From: Candidatus Methylomirabilota bacterium
GTDB taxonomy: Bacteria > Methylomirabilota > Methylomirabilia > Methylomirabilales > JACPAU01
Assembly: GCA_023249205.1 (NCBI GenBank)
Contig: JAHFDC010000037.1
Location: 1-7,117 of the forward strand
DNA length: 7,117 nt
Reading direction: 5' to 3'
The first letter of the stretch is position 1. Each line of letters starts with the position of its first letter. Positions 1 to 6,953 of the stretch are shown here, in pieces. The notes below the pieces were generated by a model that was not told where the DNA came from, did not search any database, and worked only from the letters and a program-made list of their open reading frames with translations. The translations under genes and the position numbers were made by a program.

Positions 1-14
1 CATCGGTCTGCCTC
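1..14 (-). promoter_or_regulatory. Candidate ribosome binding site and ATG of the next gene, cut by the window edge
   Basis: On the minus strand the last three bases of the window read ATG (positions 3 to 1). A GAGG motif at 14-11 precedes it with 7 bases of spacing. This lies 39 bases beyond the icd stop codon, in the same direction. A downstream co-transcribed gene would fit, and malate dehydrogenase is a common neighbour of icd, but no codon after the ATG is visible, so the product cannot be identified. Confidence 0.3.
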
Positions 15-42
15 GTCGCTCCCGCCCGGGCCGCGACCTGCC

Positions 43-1350
43 CTACATGTTCTCGATCAGGGCCGTCGCAAACTGAGAGCACTTCAGCTCGGTCGCCCCC
101 TCCATCAGCCGGGCGAAGTCGTAGGTGACCCGCTTCTGGCTGATGGTGGCCGCCATCGCGTCGGAGATCTTACCGGCCGCCTCCACCCAGCCCAGGTACT
201 CGAACATCATGGCTCCGGACAGGATGACCGACCCCGGGTTCACCTTGTCCAGACCCGCGTACTTGGGGGCGGTGCCGTGCGTGGCCTCGAAGATGGCGTG
301 CCCGTCCTGGTAGTTGATATTGGCCCCGGGGGCGATGCCGATCCCCCCCACCTGGGCCGCCAGGGCATCGGAGATGTAATCGCCGTTCAGGTTCGGCGTG
401 GCGATGACGTCGAACTCGTCGGACCGAGTCATGATCTGCTGGAGGAAGGCGTCGGCAATCGCGTCCTTGATCAGGATCCTCCCGGCGGGGGGCTTCCCGC
501 CGCACTCCTCCCAGCCCACGGTGACATCCCCGAACTCCCGCTTGGCCAGGGCATACCCCCAGTTCTTAAAGGCCCCCTCCGTGTACTTCTGGATGTTCCC
601 CTTGTGCACGAGCGTCACGTTCCGGCGCTTATGCCGGACGGCGTACTGGATGGCGGCCCGGATGAGCCGCTCGCTCCCCTCGATGGAGACCGGCTTGATC
701 CCGATCGCCGAGGAGGCCGGGAAGCGGAACTTCACCCCCATCTCCTTCCGGAGCCAGGCGATGACCTTCCGGACCTCCGGTGTCTTGGCGGGCCACTCGA
801 TGCCGGCGTAGATGTCCTCGGTGTTCTCGCGGAAGATGACCATGTCCACCCGTTCCGGATGCTTCACCGGGGAGGGGACCCCACCGAAATACCGGATCGG
901 CCGGAGGCAGACGTACAGGTCCAGGAGCTGCCGCAACGCTACGTTCAGGGACCGGAACCCGCCCCCCACCGGCGTCGTGAGGGGCCCCTTGATTGCCACC
1001 AGGTACTCCTCGATGATGTCCAGGGTCTCCTGCGGGAGGTAGAGGGGCGCTCCCTTGCGGTCGGTCCCGTACTTCTCCACGGCCCTGTCGCCAGCGTACA
1101 CCTCGAACCAGGCAATCTGCCGCGACCCCCCGTATGCTTTGGCGACCGCCGCGTCGAGCACCCGGACGGCGGCCGGCCAGATGTCCCGCCCGGTCCCGTC
1201 CCCCTCGATGAAGGGGATGATGGGGGCATCGGGAACCTGGAGGAGGCCCTTCCTCAGGGTGATCTTCTTCCCGTCTTTTGGGGGCTTCAGTCGAAGGCTG
1301 CTGGGCACGTTCCCCTCCACCCTCCCGGGGAGACCCCCGGCTGCGGTCAT
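43..1350 (-). CDS. icd: NADP-dependent isocitrate dehydrogenase
   Basis: Catalyses oxidative decarboxylation of isocitrate to 2-oxoglutarate in the TCA cycle, making NADPH; a cytosolic homodimer in this family. The 435-residue protein follows the bacterial Icd family along its whole length and ends in IENM like the E. coli enzyme. Visible motifs are the substrate loop [13 protein letters not shown] (129-141, Ser134 equivalent to the phosphorylated Ser113 of E. coli), arginines 140, 150 and 174, Tyr181, Lys250, metal-binding Asp296, Asp324 and Asp328 (NLNGDYISD), and HGTAPKYAG (358-366). Lys363, Tyr364, Val370, Tyr410 and Arg414 match the residues that hold the 2'-phosphate of NADP, so NADP rather than NAD is expected. 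The outermost plausible start (ATG 1350) is given. A GTG at 1308 (421 residues) has a better ribosome binding site and matches the usual 416-423 residue length, so it may be the true start. The gene appears to have its own promoter. Identity is near certain; only the start is open. Confidence 0.97.
   Translation of the reverse strand: MTAAGGLPGRVEGNVPSSLRLKPPKDGKKITLRKGLLQVPDAPIIPFIEGDGTGRDIWPAAVRVLDAAVAKAYGGSRQIAWFEVYAGDRAVEKYGTDRKGAPLYLPQETLDIIEEYLVAIKGPLTTPVGGGFRSLNVALRQLLDLYVCLRPIRYFGGVPSPVKHPERVDMVIFRENTEDIYAGIEWPAKTPEVRKVIAWLRKEMGVKFRFPASSAIGIKPVSIEGSERLIRAAIQYAVRHKRRNVTLVHKGNIQKYTEGAFKNWGYALAKREFGDVTVGWEECGGKPPAGRILIKDAIADAFLQQIMTRSDEFDVIATPNLNGDYISDALAAQVGGIGIAPGANINYQDGHAIFEATHGTAPKYAGLDKVNPGSVILSGAMMFEYLGWVEAAGKISDAMAATISQKRVTYDFARLMEGATELKCSQFATALIENM
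1306..1318 (-). promoter_or_regulatory. Strong ribosome binding site at alternative GTG start of icd
   Basis: GGAGG (1318-1314) lies 5 bases before an in-frame GTG at 1308-1306. Starting here gives 12 residues before the conserved GKKIT strand, against 10 in E. coli Icd, and removes a Gly/Pro-rich leader not expected in the family. The ATG at 1350 has only AAGGA about 12 bases away, partly locked in a hairpin. This favours the GTG, without proving it. Confidence 0.5.
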
Positions 1351-1352
1351 CG

Positions 1353-1369
1353 GGAAGGCTGATCCTTCC
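1353..1369 (-). promoter_or_regulatory. Small hairpin covering the weak ribosome binding site before the icd ATG
   Basis: GGAAGG (minus strand, 1369-1364) is exactly complementary to CCTTCC (1358-1353), with a five-base loop ATCAG. The stem ends 2 bases before the ATG at 1350 and includes the only Shine-Dalgarno-like bases for that start. It could reduce use of the ATG, or simply reflect that the real start is the GTG at 1308. Confidence 0.3.
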
Positions 1370-1453
1370 GGGCGGCCCGGCGCCGCGCGCAGGGCGCTTT
1401 CGCAGAGCCGCCGGACATGACTCGGGGAAGATGCGAACGGATGCCGACCCCGG

Positions 1454-1482
1454 ACCCTAGCACGCAGCCAGGGGGGTGTCAA
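1454..1482 (-). promoter_or_regulatory. Candidate sigma70-type promoter for icd
   Basis: On the minus strand there is a perfect -35 box TTGACA (1482-1477), a 17-base spacer and the -10-like hexamer TAGGGT (1459-1454, 3 of 6 matches to consensus). It sits next to the only A/T-rich patch (1480-1500) in this G+C-rich gap, which could act as an UP-like element. Transcription would start near 1447, leaving a leader of about 100-140 bases. The -35 and spacing are good; the -10 is weak. Confidence 0.45.
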
Positions 1483-1543
1483 ATAGAACTTGGAACTAAG
1501 CCCCCGGGGCGAGGAACCCGCACCCGAATCCGTCCGGTCCACG

Positions 1544-1592
1544 GGGCGCCGGGCTGCCGCGGCGAGGTCCGCCCCGCGGTGGCGCGGCGCCC
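1544..1592 (-). terminator. Nested GC-rich stem-loop after the permease stop codon
   Basis: Six bases past the permease stop codon, GGGCGCCG (1544-1551) and CGGCGCCC (1585-1592) form an exact 8-bp stem. Inside it, CCGCGG at 1557-1562 and 1574-1579 can form a second stem with two further inner pairs and a short loop. The position suits a transcription end or an mRNA 3'-end stabiliser for the permease transcript. No T-tract follows on the minus strand, so it is not a canonical intrinsic terminator and might work with Rho or only protect the 3' end. Confidence 0.35.
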
Positions 1593-1598
1593 GTCCGC

Positions 1599-2981
1599 CT
1601 AGAGGCCGAAGGTGGCTTTCAGGAGCGGGAGCAGAAAGTACACCAAGAAAGCCGCCGCGGCAAGGAAGAGCATCCAGTGGACCTCCGGCGCCTTCCCCCG
1701 GGCAACCTTCAGAAAGGCATAGGTGATGAACCCAGCCCCGATCCCGTTCGTGATGCTGTAGGTGAACGGCATGAAGACGATGGTCATGAGCGCCGGGAAC
1801 CCCTCTTCGAACTCGTGGAACGGGATGTCCTTGACGATCGCACACATGAGGAAGCCCACCACGATCAGGGCTGCCGACGTGGCCTGGGGAGGGACGATGC
1901 CGGCCACCGGGGCAAAGAAGAGGGCCAGCAGGAAGCAGACGCCGGTCACGACCGACGTGAGCCCGGTCTTCCCGCCTTCCGAAACCCCGGCGGCGCTCTC
2001 GATGTAGGTGGTCGCGCTGCTGCTCGAGGCGGCTCCCCCGAAGACCGCCCCCAGGGAATCAATGAGGAGGACCCGGTTCAGGCGGGGCAGCCTCCCCCGG
2101 CCGTCCAGCCAGCCAGCCTCTCCCCCGATGCCGATGACGGTCCCCATGGTGTCGAAAAAATCGGCCAGCATGATCGAGAAGATGGTCAGGACCGCCGACA
2201 GGAAGCCGAGGTGGGCGAAGACGGTCAGGTTCAGGCCCTTGCCAAGCGTGGAGAAGTCGGGCAGGCCCACGACCTCCTTCGGGATGACCGCCATGCCGGG
2301 GGTGCCAAAGGCCGTGTAGCCGCTCAGGGCGTTGAGCAGAACCGCGGCCGCCGTGGTCAGGAGGATCCCCAGCAGGAGGGCTCCCCTGACCCGCCGCACC
2401 ATCAGGGTGATGGTCAGGAGCAACCCGACCACCGAGACCAGCGTGGGGATGGACGTGAAGTCCCCCAGGGTCACGGGGATCCCGGTCCCCGGCTTCACGT
2501 ACCCGCCGGACACCAGTCCAATGAAGAGAATAAACAGGCCGATCCCGACGCTGATGGACCGTTTGAGGGAGAGCGGGATCGCATCCATCACTGCCTCCCG
2601 GAAGCCGGTAAGAACCAGGGTGGCGATGAGCACCCCCTCGAGAAAAATAACCCCCATCGCCGCGGGCCAGGGGAGCCTCATCCCGGCGACCATCTGAAAG
2701 GCCACCACGGCGTTCAGCCCCATTCCGGGGGCGAGGGCCAAAGGGTAGTTCGCCGCGATTCCCATGAGGATGGTCATGCTCCCGGCCACCAGACAGGTCG
2801 CCGCCAGCGTGGGGGCGAACGCTGGCCCCAACCCCTGGAGGCCCTTGATACCGGCGAAGGAGAGGATCGCGGGATTCACGAAGATGATATAGGCCATCAC
2901 CATGAACGTCGTCAGACCGGCGACGACCTCCGTCCCCACGCTCGCCCGCTGCTCCCGCAACCTGAAGAGGCGCTCCAGCAT
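1599..2981 (-). CDS. NCS2/AzgA-type purine (guanine/hypoxanthine/adenine) permease
   Basis: Inner-membrane nucleobase:proton symporter of the AzgA (PbuG/AdeP-like) branch of the NCS2 family, expected to import purine bases for salvage. The 460-residue protein is hydrophobic throughout, with roughly a dozen or more membrane segments, and its length is typical of the family. Diagnostic motifs are [11 protein letters not shown] (81-91), DFFDTMGT (274-281) with the substrate/proton-related acidic residues of the central helix, and [13 protein letters not shown] (320-332) continuing into [12 protein letters not shown] (333-344), the AzgA signature. GGAGG starts 11 bases before the ATG, with 6 bases of spacing, which supports this start. 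It lies 159 bases downstream of the oxidoreductase on the same strand. I see no convincing promoter in that gap, so it may be read from the der transcript. Family assignment is very firm; which purine it carries cannot be told from sequence, so no symbol is given. Confidence 0.93.
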   Translation of the reverse strand: MLERLFRLREQRASVGTEVVAGLTTFMVMAYIIFVNPAILSFAGIKGLQGLGPAFAPTLAATCLVAGSMTILMGIAANYPLALAPGMGLNAVVAFQMVAGMRLPWPAAMGVIFLEGVLIATLVLTGFREAVMDAIPLSLKRSISVGIGLFILFIGLVSGGYVKPGTGIPVTLGDFTSIPTLVSVVGLLLTITLMVRRVRGALLLGILLTTAAAVLLNALSGYTAFGTPGMAVIPKEVVGLPDFSTLGKGLNLTVFAHLGFLSAVLTIFSIMLADFFDTMGTVIGIGGEAGWLDGRGRLPRLNRVLLIDSLGAVFGGAASSSSATTYIESAAGVSEGGKTGLTSVVTGVCFLLALFFAPVAGIVPPQATSAALIVVGFLMCAIVKDIPFHEFEEGFPALMTIVFMPFTYSITNGIGAGFITYAFLKVARGKAPEVHWMLFLAAAAFLVYFLLPLLKATFGL

Positions 2982-3140
2982 CGCTCCCCTCCATCGCCCG
3001 CCGACCGCCGGTCCCCTCCACCGCCTTCGCGACCCTCCCCGCCGCCCGGTCCCGTGGGCCGGTGCGGGCCCTCCTCGAACGCCCGCCCCTTCGGCCCGCG
3101 CGCGGGGAGAGCCGCAGACCCGCGGATCAGCGCGCGAGTT

Positions 3141-4553
3141 TTACCGCCTCAGGAGTCGTTCGGCGACGTAGCGGCCCCAGCAGAGTTCGCTCACCAGGCC
3201 CTGGCCGAAGAGCCCCGACCGGGGGAGGAGCAGGCACCCGCGCAGCGGGCCGACCGGCTCCCGGATGGCCCGGACCCACCAGAGCCGGGCACTGGCCGCG
3301 TCATCCCCCCGGGGGGCGGGAGGTGCCGGCCGGGACACCGCGAAGCGGGCGAAGCGGCCGGCGCCGGGGAGGACCGGCTCGAGGCGGGCGACCAAGCGTT
3401 CCGGGGAGAGCGCGGCGAGGGCAGCGCCGTCCTCACCCCGTCCCGGAAGGAAGAGGACCGTCAGGACCCGCTCCCCGGCAGGCGCCCGGGGGATCTCACC
3501 CGGCGGGAGGAGCGTGAGGAGGCAGAGAGGGCCGCCTGGGCCGTCGGGGGCCGCGAGGGCACAGGGGCCCAGGAGGGGAGGCAGGATGCTCTCGGCCAGA
3601 GCGAGGTGGAGCACTGCCCCGGCTGGCGGCGGGGCGGTCGGCGGTATGCTCCCGTCCTCGGTCGGTCGGGAGAGCTTCCGGATAGGCGGGGACCCGTCCG
3701 CCCCGAGGAGGACCGCCGAGCAGGGGACCGCCTCCCCCGCCCCGGTCAGGACCGCTGTCACGCGCCGGAAGCGGGTGAGTAGCGCCTCCACGGATGCCCC
3801 GGTTTCCAGGTGTCCCCCCGCACGGGAGAACTCCGCCGCCAGCGCGTCGGTGAGCGCCTGCGCCCCGCCCGCGGGCAGAAACACCCCCCCCCGGAGGCGC
3901 TGGAGGAGCAGCGCCAGGGCCAGGGCGGGGCAGGAGGCCGGAGGCTGACCAAACCAGAAGGCGGTGAGGACAGCCACGAGGCTCCCGAAGGGTTCCCCGA
4001 CCCCATGGTGGGCCAGGAGGTCCTCCACCGGGGTGAGCGCCCCACGAACGGGCGGCACCCAGGGGAGGAGCTCCCGCCGGAGACGCGGGGTCCGGCGCGC
4101 ACCGGGCCGGGGCAGAAGAGGCGGAGGGAGGGCTCGCCCCACCCCGAAGCGGGCCTCGAGCCTCTCCAGGTTGGCCAGGAAGGCGCGGACGGCCGATGCC
4201 CGGCTGCCGCACTCACGGGTCAGTTCCCGGTCGAGGCGGCCAGTGTCGGCGTGCAGGCTCAGGCGGTGGCGCGGAAGGATCACCTGCAGGCCCGGCTCGT
4301 GGCGCCTCAGGGGAGGGAGGGCAAGAGGCGCCAGCGCTTGCGTGAGCACCGCCCCGGCCTGGAGTCCCCACAGGAGGGGGGGGAACGCGTCGAAGCGATA
4401 GGGGGAATGCTGCAGCACGCGGTACGGCTCGCCCACCACCTCTCCCGGTTCGAGGATCCGGGTCGGAACCCCCACCCTGGCCAGCAGCGCCCCGCACACC
4501 AGAGCGCCCGCGGGGCTTCCCAGAATCACGGCGCCCGCACCGAGGTCCCTCAT
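3141..4553 (-). CDS. Divergent FAD/NAD(P)-binding oxidoreductase, phytoene desaturase/carotene isomerase (CrtI)-like
   Basis: A 470-residue protein with the layout of the CrtI/amine-oxidase flavoprotein superfamily. The N-terminus has a Rossmann strand-turn-helix (residues 8-36, AVILGSPAGALVCG then ...TRILEPGE) ending in the Glu that binds the ribose of FAD. Next come YRFDAFPPLLWG (52-63), equivalent to the FDtGpsll segment of CrtI proteins, the mid-protein block FLPAGGAQALTDALAAEF (225-242), like GGmqaLpdaLa, and a second FAD-domain strand with VLLGADGSP (281-289). The C-terminal segment 439-470 resembles the usual closing helix, but the conserved acidic residue is not obvious. The glycine motif is eroded: GSPAG lacks the central Gly of GxGxxG. 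Reaction and substrate are unknown; carotenoid-type chemistry is only one option and no carotenoid genes are nearby. The start is fixed by GGGAGGA at 4564-4558 and by the ATGA overlap with der. Coding bias matches the neighbours. Confidence 0.82.
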   Translation of the reverse strand: MRDLGAGAVILGSPAGALVCGALLARVGVPTRILEPGEVVGEPYRVLQHSPYRFDAFPPLLWGLQAGAVLTQALAPLALPPLRRHEPGLQVILPRHRLSLHADTGRLDRELTRECGSRASAVRAFLANLERLEARFGVGRALPPPLLPRPGARRTPRLRRELLPWVPPVRGALTPVEDLLAHHGVGEPFGSLVAVLTAFWFGQPPASCPALALALLLQRLRGGVFLPAGGAQALTDALAAEFSRAGGHLETGASVEALLTRFRRVTAVLTGAGEAVPCSAVLLGADGSPPIRKLSRPTEDGSIPPTAPPPAGAVLHLALAESILPPLLGPCALAAPDGPGGPLCLLTLLPPGEIPRAPAGERVLTVLFLPGRGEDGAALAALSPERLVARLEPVLPGAGRFARFAVSRPAPPAPRGDDAASARLWWVRAIREPVGPLRGCLLLPRSGLFGQGLVSELCWGRYVAERLLRR

Positions 4554-4564
4554 CCCGTCCTCCC
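4550..4564 (-). promoter_or_regulatory. ATGA stop/start overlap with strong ribosome binding site
   Basis: The ATG of the oxidoreductase (4553-4551) shares bases with the TGA of der (4552-4550). GGGAGGA (4564-4558) inside the last der codons is correctly spaced for the downstream start. This arrangement normally means translational coupling within one operon mRNA. Confidence 0.8.
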
Positions 4565-5950
4565 TTCCGGGTCCCCGGCGTCCTTCGGGAGCCCACGCCC
4601 CCGACCTCTCCTGCCGCCCGACGCGGCCGCCTCTCTCCCACTTCCCTGGCGGAAGAGGAGACGGATGGGGGTCCCGGCAAAGCCGTAGTGCTCCCGGAGG
4701 CGACGGATCAGAAACCGGCGGTAGGAGGGGGGGATGCCCTGAGGAAGGTTTGCGAAGAAGATGAAGGTTGGAGGACGGGTGGAGCCCTGCGTCACGTACC
4801 GGATCTTCACCGGCCTCCCCTTGTGCGTCGGGGGGGGCGTCCGCTCGACGATCTCTGCGAGGACCCGATTGAGTTCGCCGGTCCCGATCCGCCGCTCCCG
4901 CTCGGCCGCCACCCGAGCCACCAAAGGGAAGAGGCGGCCGACCCGGAGCCCCGTCAGCGCCGAGCACGTGACGATCGGCGCGAAGTCACAATACGGGAGT
5001 TTTCCGCGCAACTCAAGGACAAACTGGTCGGCGGTCGCTCCCTGCGGCGCGCGGTCCCACTTGTTCACCGCGAGGAGGAGGCCGCAGCCAGCCTCGACAG
5101 CGGTGGCGGCGATCTTCTGGTCCTGCTCCACCACGCCGGAGGTGGCGTCGAGAACCAGGACGGCCACGTCGCTCCGCTCGATGCTCCGCAGCGCCCGGAG
5201 GATGCTGTAGGCTTCGATCCGGTAGCCGACCTTCCGTTTCGCCCGGATGCCCGCCGTGTCCACGAGGACGTAGGGCCGCCCCGCCACGGTCAGGGGCGTG
5301 TCCACCGCATCCCTCGTCGTGCCGGGCTCGGGGGCCACGATGACCCGGGGCAGCCCGAGGAGCCGGTTCACCAGCGACGACTTCCCCACGTTCGGGCGCC
5401 CCACCACGGCTACGGTGACGGCTCCGGTCTCTTCGGGCGTGACCGTCGGCCGCAGCAGGAGGGCCAGGGCCGCGTCCAGCAGATCCCCCACCCCCAGCCC
5501 CTGCTCAGCCGAGACCGGGAAGAGCCGCTCGAAGCCCAGCCTGTAGAACTCGGCGGCGCGGGGCTCCGCCCGGACCGAGTCCACCTTGTTCACCACCAGC
5601 AGGACGGGTCTGGTCGCCTCCTCCCGCAGGATCCGCGCGAAGGCGGCATCGGCCGGGTTCAGGCCTGCTCGCCCGTCAACCAGAAAGAACACGCAGTCGG
5701 CCTCCTCCATCGCGATGCGGGCCTGGGTCTCCACGGCCGCCGTGAGGGGATCGGATGCCGCGGGCTCGAAGCCGCCCGTGTCCACGACGGCGAACCGGCG
5801 GCCCAGCCACTCGGCGGTCCCGTAGATCCGGTCCCGCGTGACCCCCGGCAGGTCATCCACGATGGCCCGCCGCCCCCCGACGAGGCGGTTGAAGAGCGTG
5901 GACTTCCCCACGTTGGGCCTTCCCACGATGGCGATGGTCGGCCTCTCCAT
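4550..5950 (-). CDS. der: Ribosome-assembly GTPase Der (EngA)
   Basis: Essential double-GTPase that acts in maturation of the 50S ribosomal subunit in the cytoplasm. The 466 residues contain two tandem GTPase domains and a C-terminal KH-like domain, the unique Der layout. First domain: G1 GRPNVGKS (10-17), PGVTRD (35-40), DTGG (57-60), NKVD (121-124), SA (147-148). Second domain: GRPNVGKS (184-191), PGTTRD (209-214), DTAG (231-234), NKWD (296-299), SA (330-331). The KH-like part spans about 355-435 and includes GNxP-like NLPQGIPPSYRRFL (401-414) and YGFAGTPIRLLFR (422-434). A Gly/Arg-rich, probably disordered tail of about 30 residues follows (436-466); basic tails are known in some Der proteins. 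GGAGG precedes the ATG with 6 bases of spacing. It is the first gene of the minus-strand group and overlaps the next gene by 4 bases. All nucleotide-binding motifs are intact. Confidence 0.97.
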   Translation of the reverse strand: MERPTIAIVGRPNVGKSTLFNRLVGGRRAIVDDLPGVTRDRIYGTAEWLGRRFAVVDTGGFEPAASDPLTAAVETQARIAMEEADCVFFLVDGRAGLNPADAAFARILREEATRPVLLVVNKVDSVRAEPRAAEFYRLGFERLFPVSAEQGLGVGDLLDAALALLLRPTVTPEETGAVTVAVVGRPNVGKSSLVNRLLGLPRVIVAPEPGTTRDAVDTPLTVAGRPYVLVDTAGIRAKRKVGYRIEAYSILRALRSIERSDVAVLVLDATSGVVEQDQKIAATAVEAGCGLLLAVNKWDRAPQGATADQFVLELRGKLPYCDFAPIVTCSALTGLRVGRLFPLVARVAAERERRIGTGELNRVLAEIVERTPPPTHKGRPVKIRYVTQGSTRPPTFIFFANLPQGIPPSYRRFLIRRLREHYGFAGTPIRLLFRQGSGREAAASGGRRGRGRGLPKDAGDPEGRTG

Positions 5951-5968
5951 TCGCTCCCTCCACCCCCT

Positions 5969-5996
5969 TATCTACCACAGGCACTCCGAGCCCCAA
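5969..5996 (-). promoter_or_regulatory. Weak candidate promoter for der
   Basis: On the minus strand TTGGGG (5996-5991), a 16-base spacer and TAGATA (5974-5969) could serve as -35 and -10 boxes, placing the transcript start about 12-15 bases before the der ATG, just ahead of its ribosome binding site. Each box matches consensus at only 3 of 6 positions, so this is a weak call made mainly from position. Confidence 0.22.
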
Positions 5997-6026
5997 AGAC
6001 CCGGTGTTCCCGGAGCCCAGGATGCG

Positions 6027-6055
6027 TTGAGGCATTCCCGCCAGCGTGCTACCAT
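6027..6055 (+). promoter_or_regulatory. Candidate sigma70-type promoter for the lipoprotein gene
   Basis: TTGAGG (6027-6032), a 17-base spacer and TACCAT (6050-6055) each match consensus at 4 of 6 positions with ideal spacing. The predicted start near 6062 leaves a leader of about 27 bases that holds the GGAGG ribosome binding site (6079-6083). It is divergent from der, and the two promoter regions share a 138-base gap. Confidence 0.4.
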
Positions 6056-6088
6056 CGCGAGACACTGGAGAAGGCGCTGGAGGCCCTC

Positions 6089-6934
6089 ATGCCCTGTCCC
6101 CTGCCCGCGATTACGCTGCTCCTCCTCGCTCTCGTCACCGCCTGCGCAGCCCCGACGGATTCCCCGGTCTCTTCCCCCCATCCCCTCCGCACGCGCCTCG
6201 CCCTCGCCCCCTTCGGGGACGAAACGCAGAGGGGCGCAGGCCCCTTGGCGGAGGGCCTGGGTCTCTTCCTGCAGGAGGCCCTCGCCCGGGAGCCCACCGT
6301 GCAGATCGTCCGCGGCCCGGACGACCAAGCCGACCTGTTCCTCCGGGGGACGCTCCTCGATTTCCGGCCCCCCGCGGCCTCGGATCCGCCCGGCCTCGTG
6401 ACGGAGCTCGGCCTTCTGGACGCCCGGAACGGGGGGCTCCTGACCAGCCGAATCGTGACCGGGGCCGGTCCGAGAGGGCCCGAGATGGAGACGGCGCTCC
6501 CGGGGCCTCTGCGGCACTGGGCCGGGACGGCGGCCGAGAACCTCCTGCGCGTCTGGCTCGCCTCCGCCCTCATCATGATCCGGGAGGCCGTGCCGGCTGG
6601 GTACTTCGTGTACGATGCCGCAGGCAACCCGGTCGGAGCCCTTCCGCCCCCGCCCCCCCGGAGGCAGCGTCCCGCGGCATCCGACCTTCCTCCGGGCGCG
6701 CTCGCCCCCACCGCCACGGTCACCGCCGAGCGAGCCGACGTCCGCGAAGGGCCTGGTCCGCGCTATCCTATCCTAGGACAACTCAAGCGGGGGGAGGGGG
6801 TGCAGGTACTCGACGAGCGCGGGGAGTGGAGCAACGTCAGGACGCCGGGCGGTCTCGAGGGCTGGGTCCTCCGCGGACTCCTGACCCCCCCGCGGGTGCT
6901 TCCCCCGGGCGGCCCGCCGCGGGGTCTCCGCTAA
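6089..6934 (+). CDS. Lipoprotein with TolB/CsgG-like N-terminal domain and C-terminal bacterial SH3 domain
   Basis: A 281-residue predicted envelope lipoprotein. Residues 5-18 form a hydrophobic signal segment followed by a lipobox VTAC with Cys19, the expected lipidation and cleavage site. The n-region has no Lys or Arg, which is unusual. Residues 35-92 (RLALAPFGDET, then an amphipathic helix, a VQIV strand and ADLFLRGTLLDF) resemble the strand-helix-strand opening of TolB-N, CsgG and LpoB-like periplasmic domains; this is a resemblance by pattern only. A Pro-rich linker (about 182-208) leads to an SH3b domain (about 209-264) with the usual DVREGPGPRYPILG repeat-like start, a GEGVQVL strand, a WSNV strand and GWV near its end. 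Such SH3b domains usually bind peptidoglycan peptides or protein partners. The start is supported by GGAGG at 6079-6083 with 5-base spacing and by the signal peptide. It is transcribed divergently from der. The exact role is unknown; a cell-wall-associated sensor or scaffold is a reasonable inference. Confidence 0.85.
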   Translation: MPCPLPAITLLLLALVTACAAPTDSPVSSPHPLRTRLALAPFGDETQRGAGPLAEGLGLFLQEALAREPTVQIVRGPDDQADLFLRGTLLDFRPPAASDPPGLVTELGLLDARNGGLLTSRIVTGAGPRGPEMETALPGPLRHWAGTAAENLLRVWLASALIMIREAVPAGYFVYDAAGNPVGALPPPPPRRQRPAASDLPPGALAPTATVTAERADVREGPGPRYPILGQLKRGEGVQVLDERGEWSNVRTPGGLEGWVLRGLLTPPRVLPPGGPPRGLR

Positions 6935-6953
6935 TACAAACGACATACATTGT

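Noticed and set aside
277..1362. Plus-strand open frame antisense to icd
   Set aside because: It has Pro/Gly/Asp/Leu-rich composition with no recognisable motif and lies fully within icd on the other strand.
1351..1845. N-terminal extension of icd upstream of 1350
   Set aside because: It is not conserved in Icd, is rich in Arg/His/Pro, and overlaps the icd promoter candidate and the 3' end of the permease.
3095..3106. 12-base palindrome CCCGCGCGCGGG in the oxidoreductase-permease gap
   Set aside because: Short G/C palindromes are expected by chance at this composition, and it has no T-tract or promoter context.
1677..3782. Long open plus-strand frame (about 700 codons) across the permease and the oxidoreductase
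   Set aside because: The product is low-complexity, charged and Gly/Pro/Arg/Asp-rich with no domain, and it is antisense to two well-supported genes. It is a typical by-product of G/C-rich third positions.
4554..4967. N-terminal extension of the oxidoreductase frame upstream of 4553
   Set aside because: It would lie within der in another frame. The Rossmann strand begins directly after the ATG at 4553, which has its own ribosome binding site.
4688..6088. Upstream extension of the lipoprotein frame across der
   Set aside because: The frame is open by chance on the der antisense strand. The signal peptide, GGAGG and promoter candidate all place the start at 6089.
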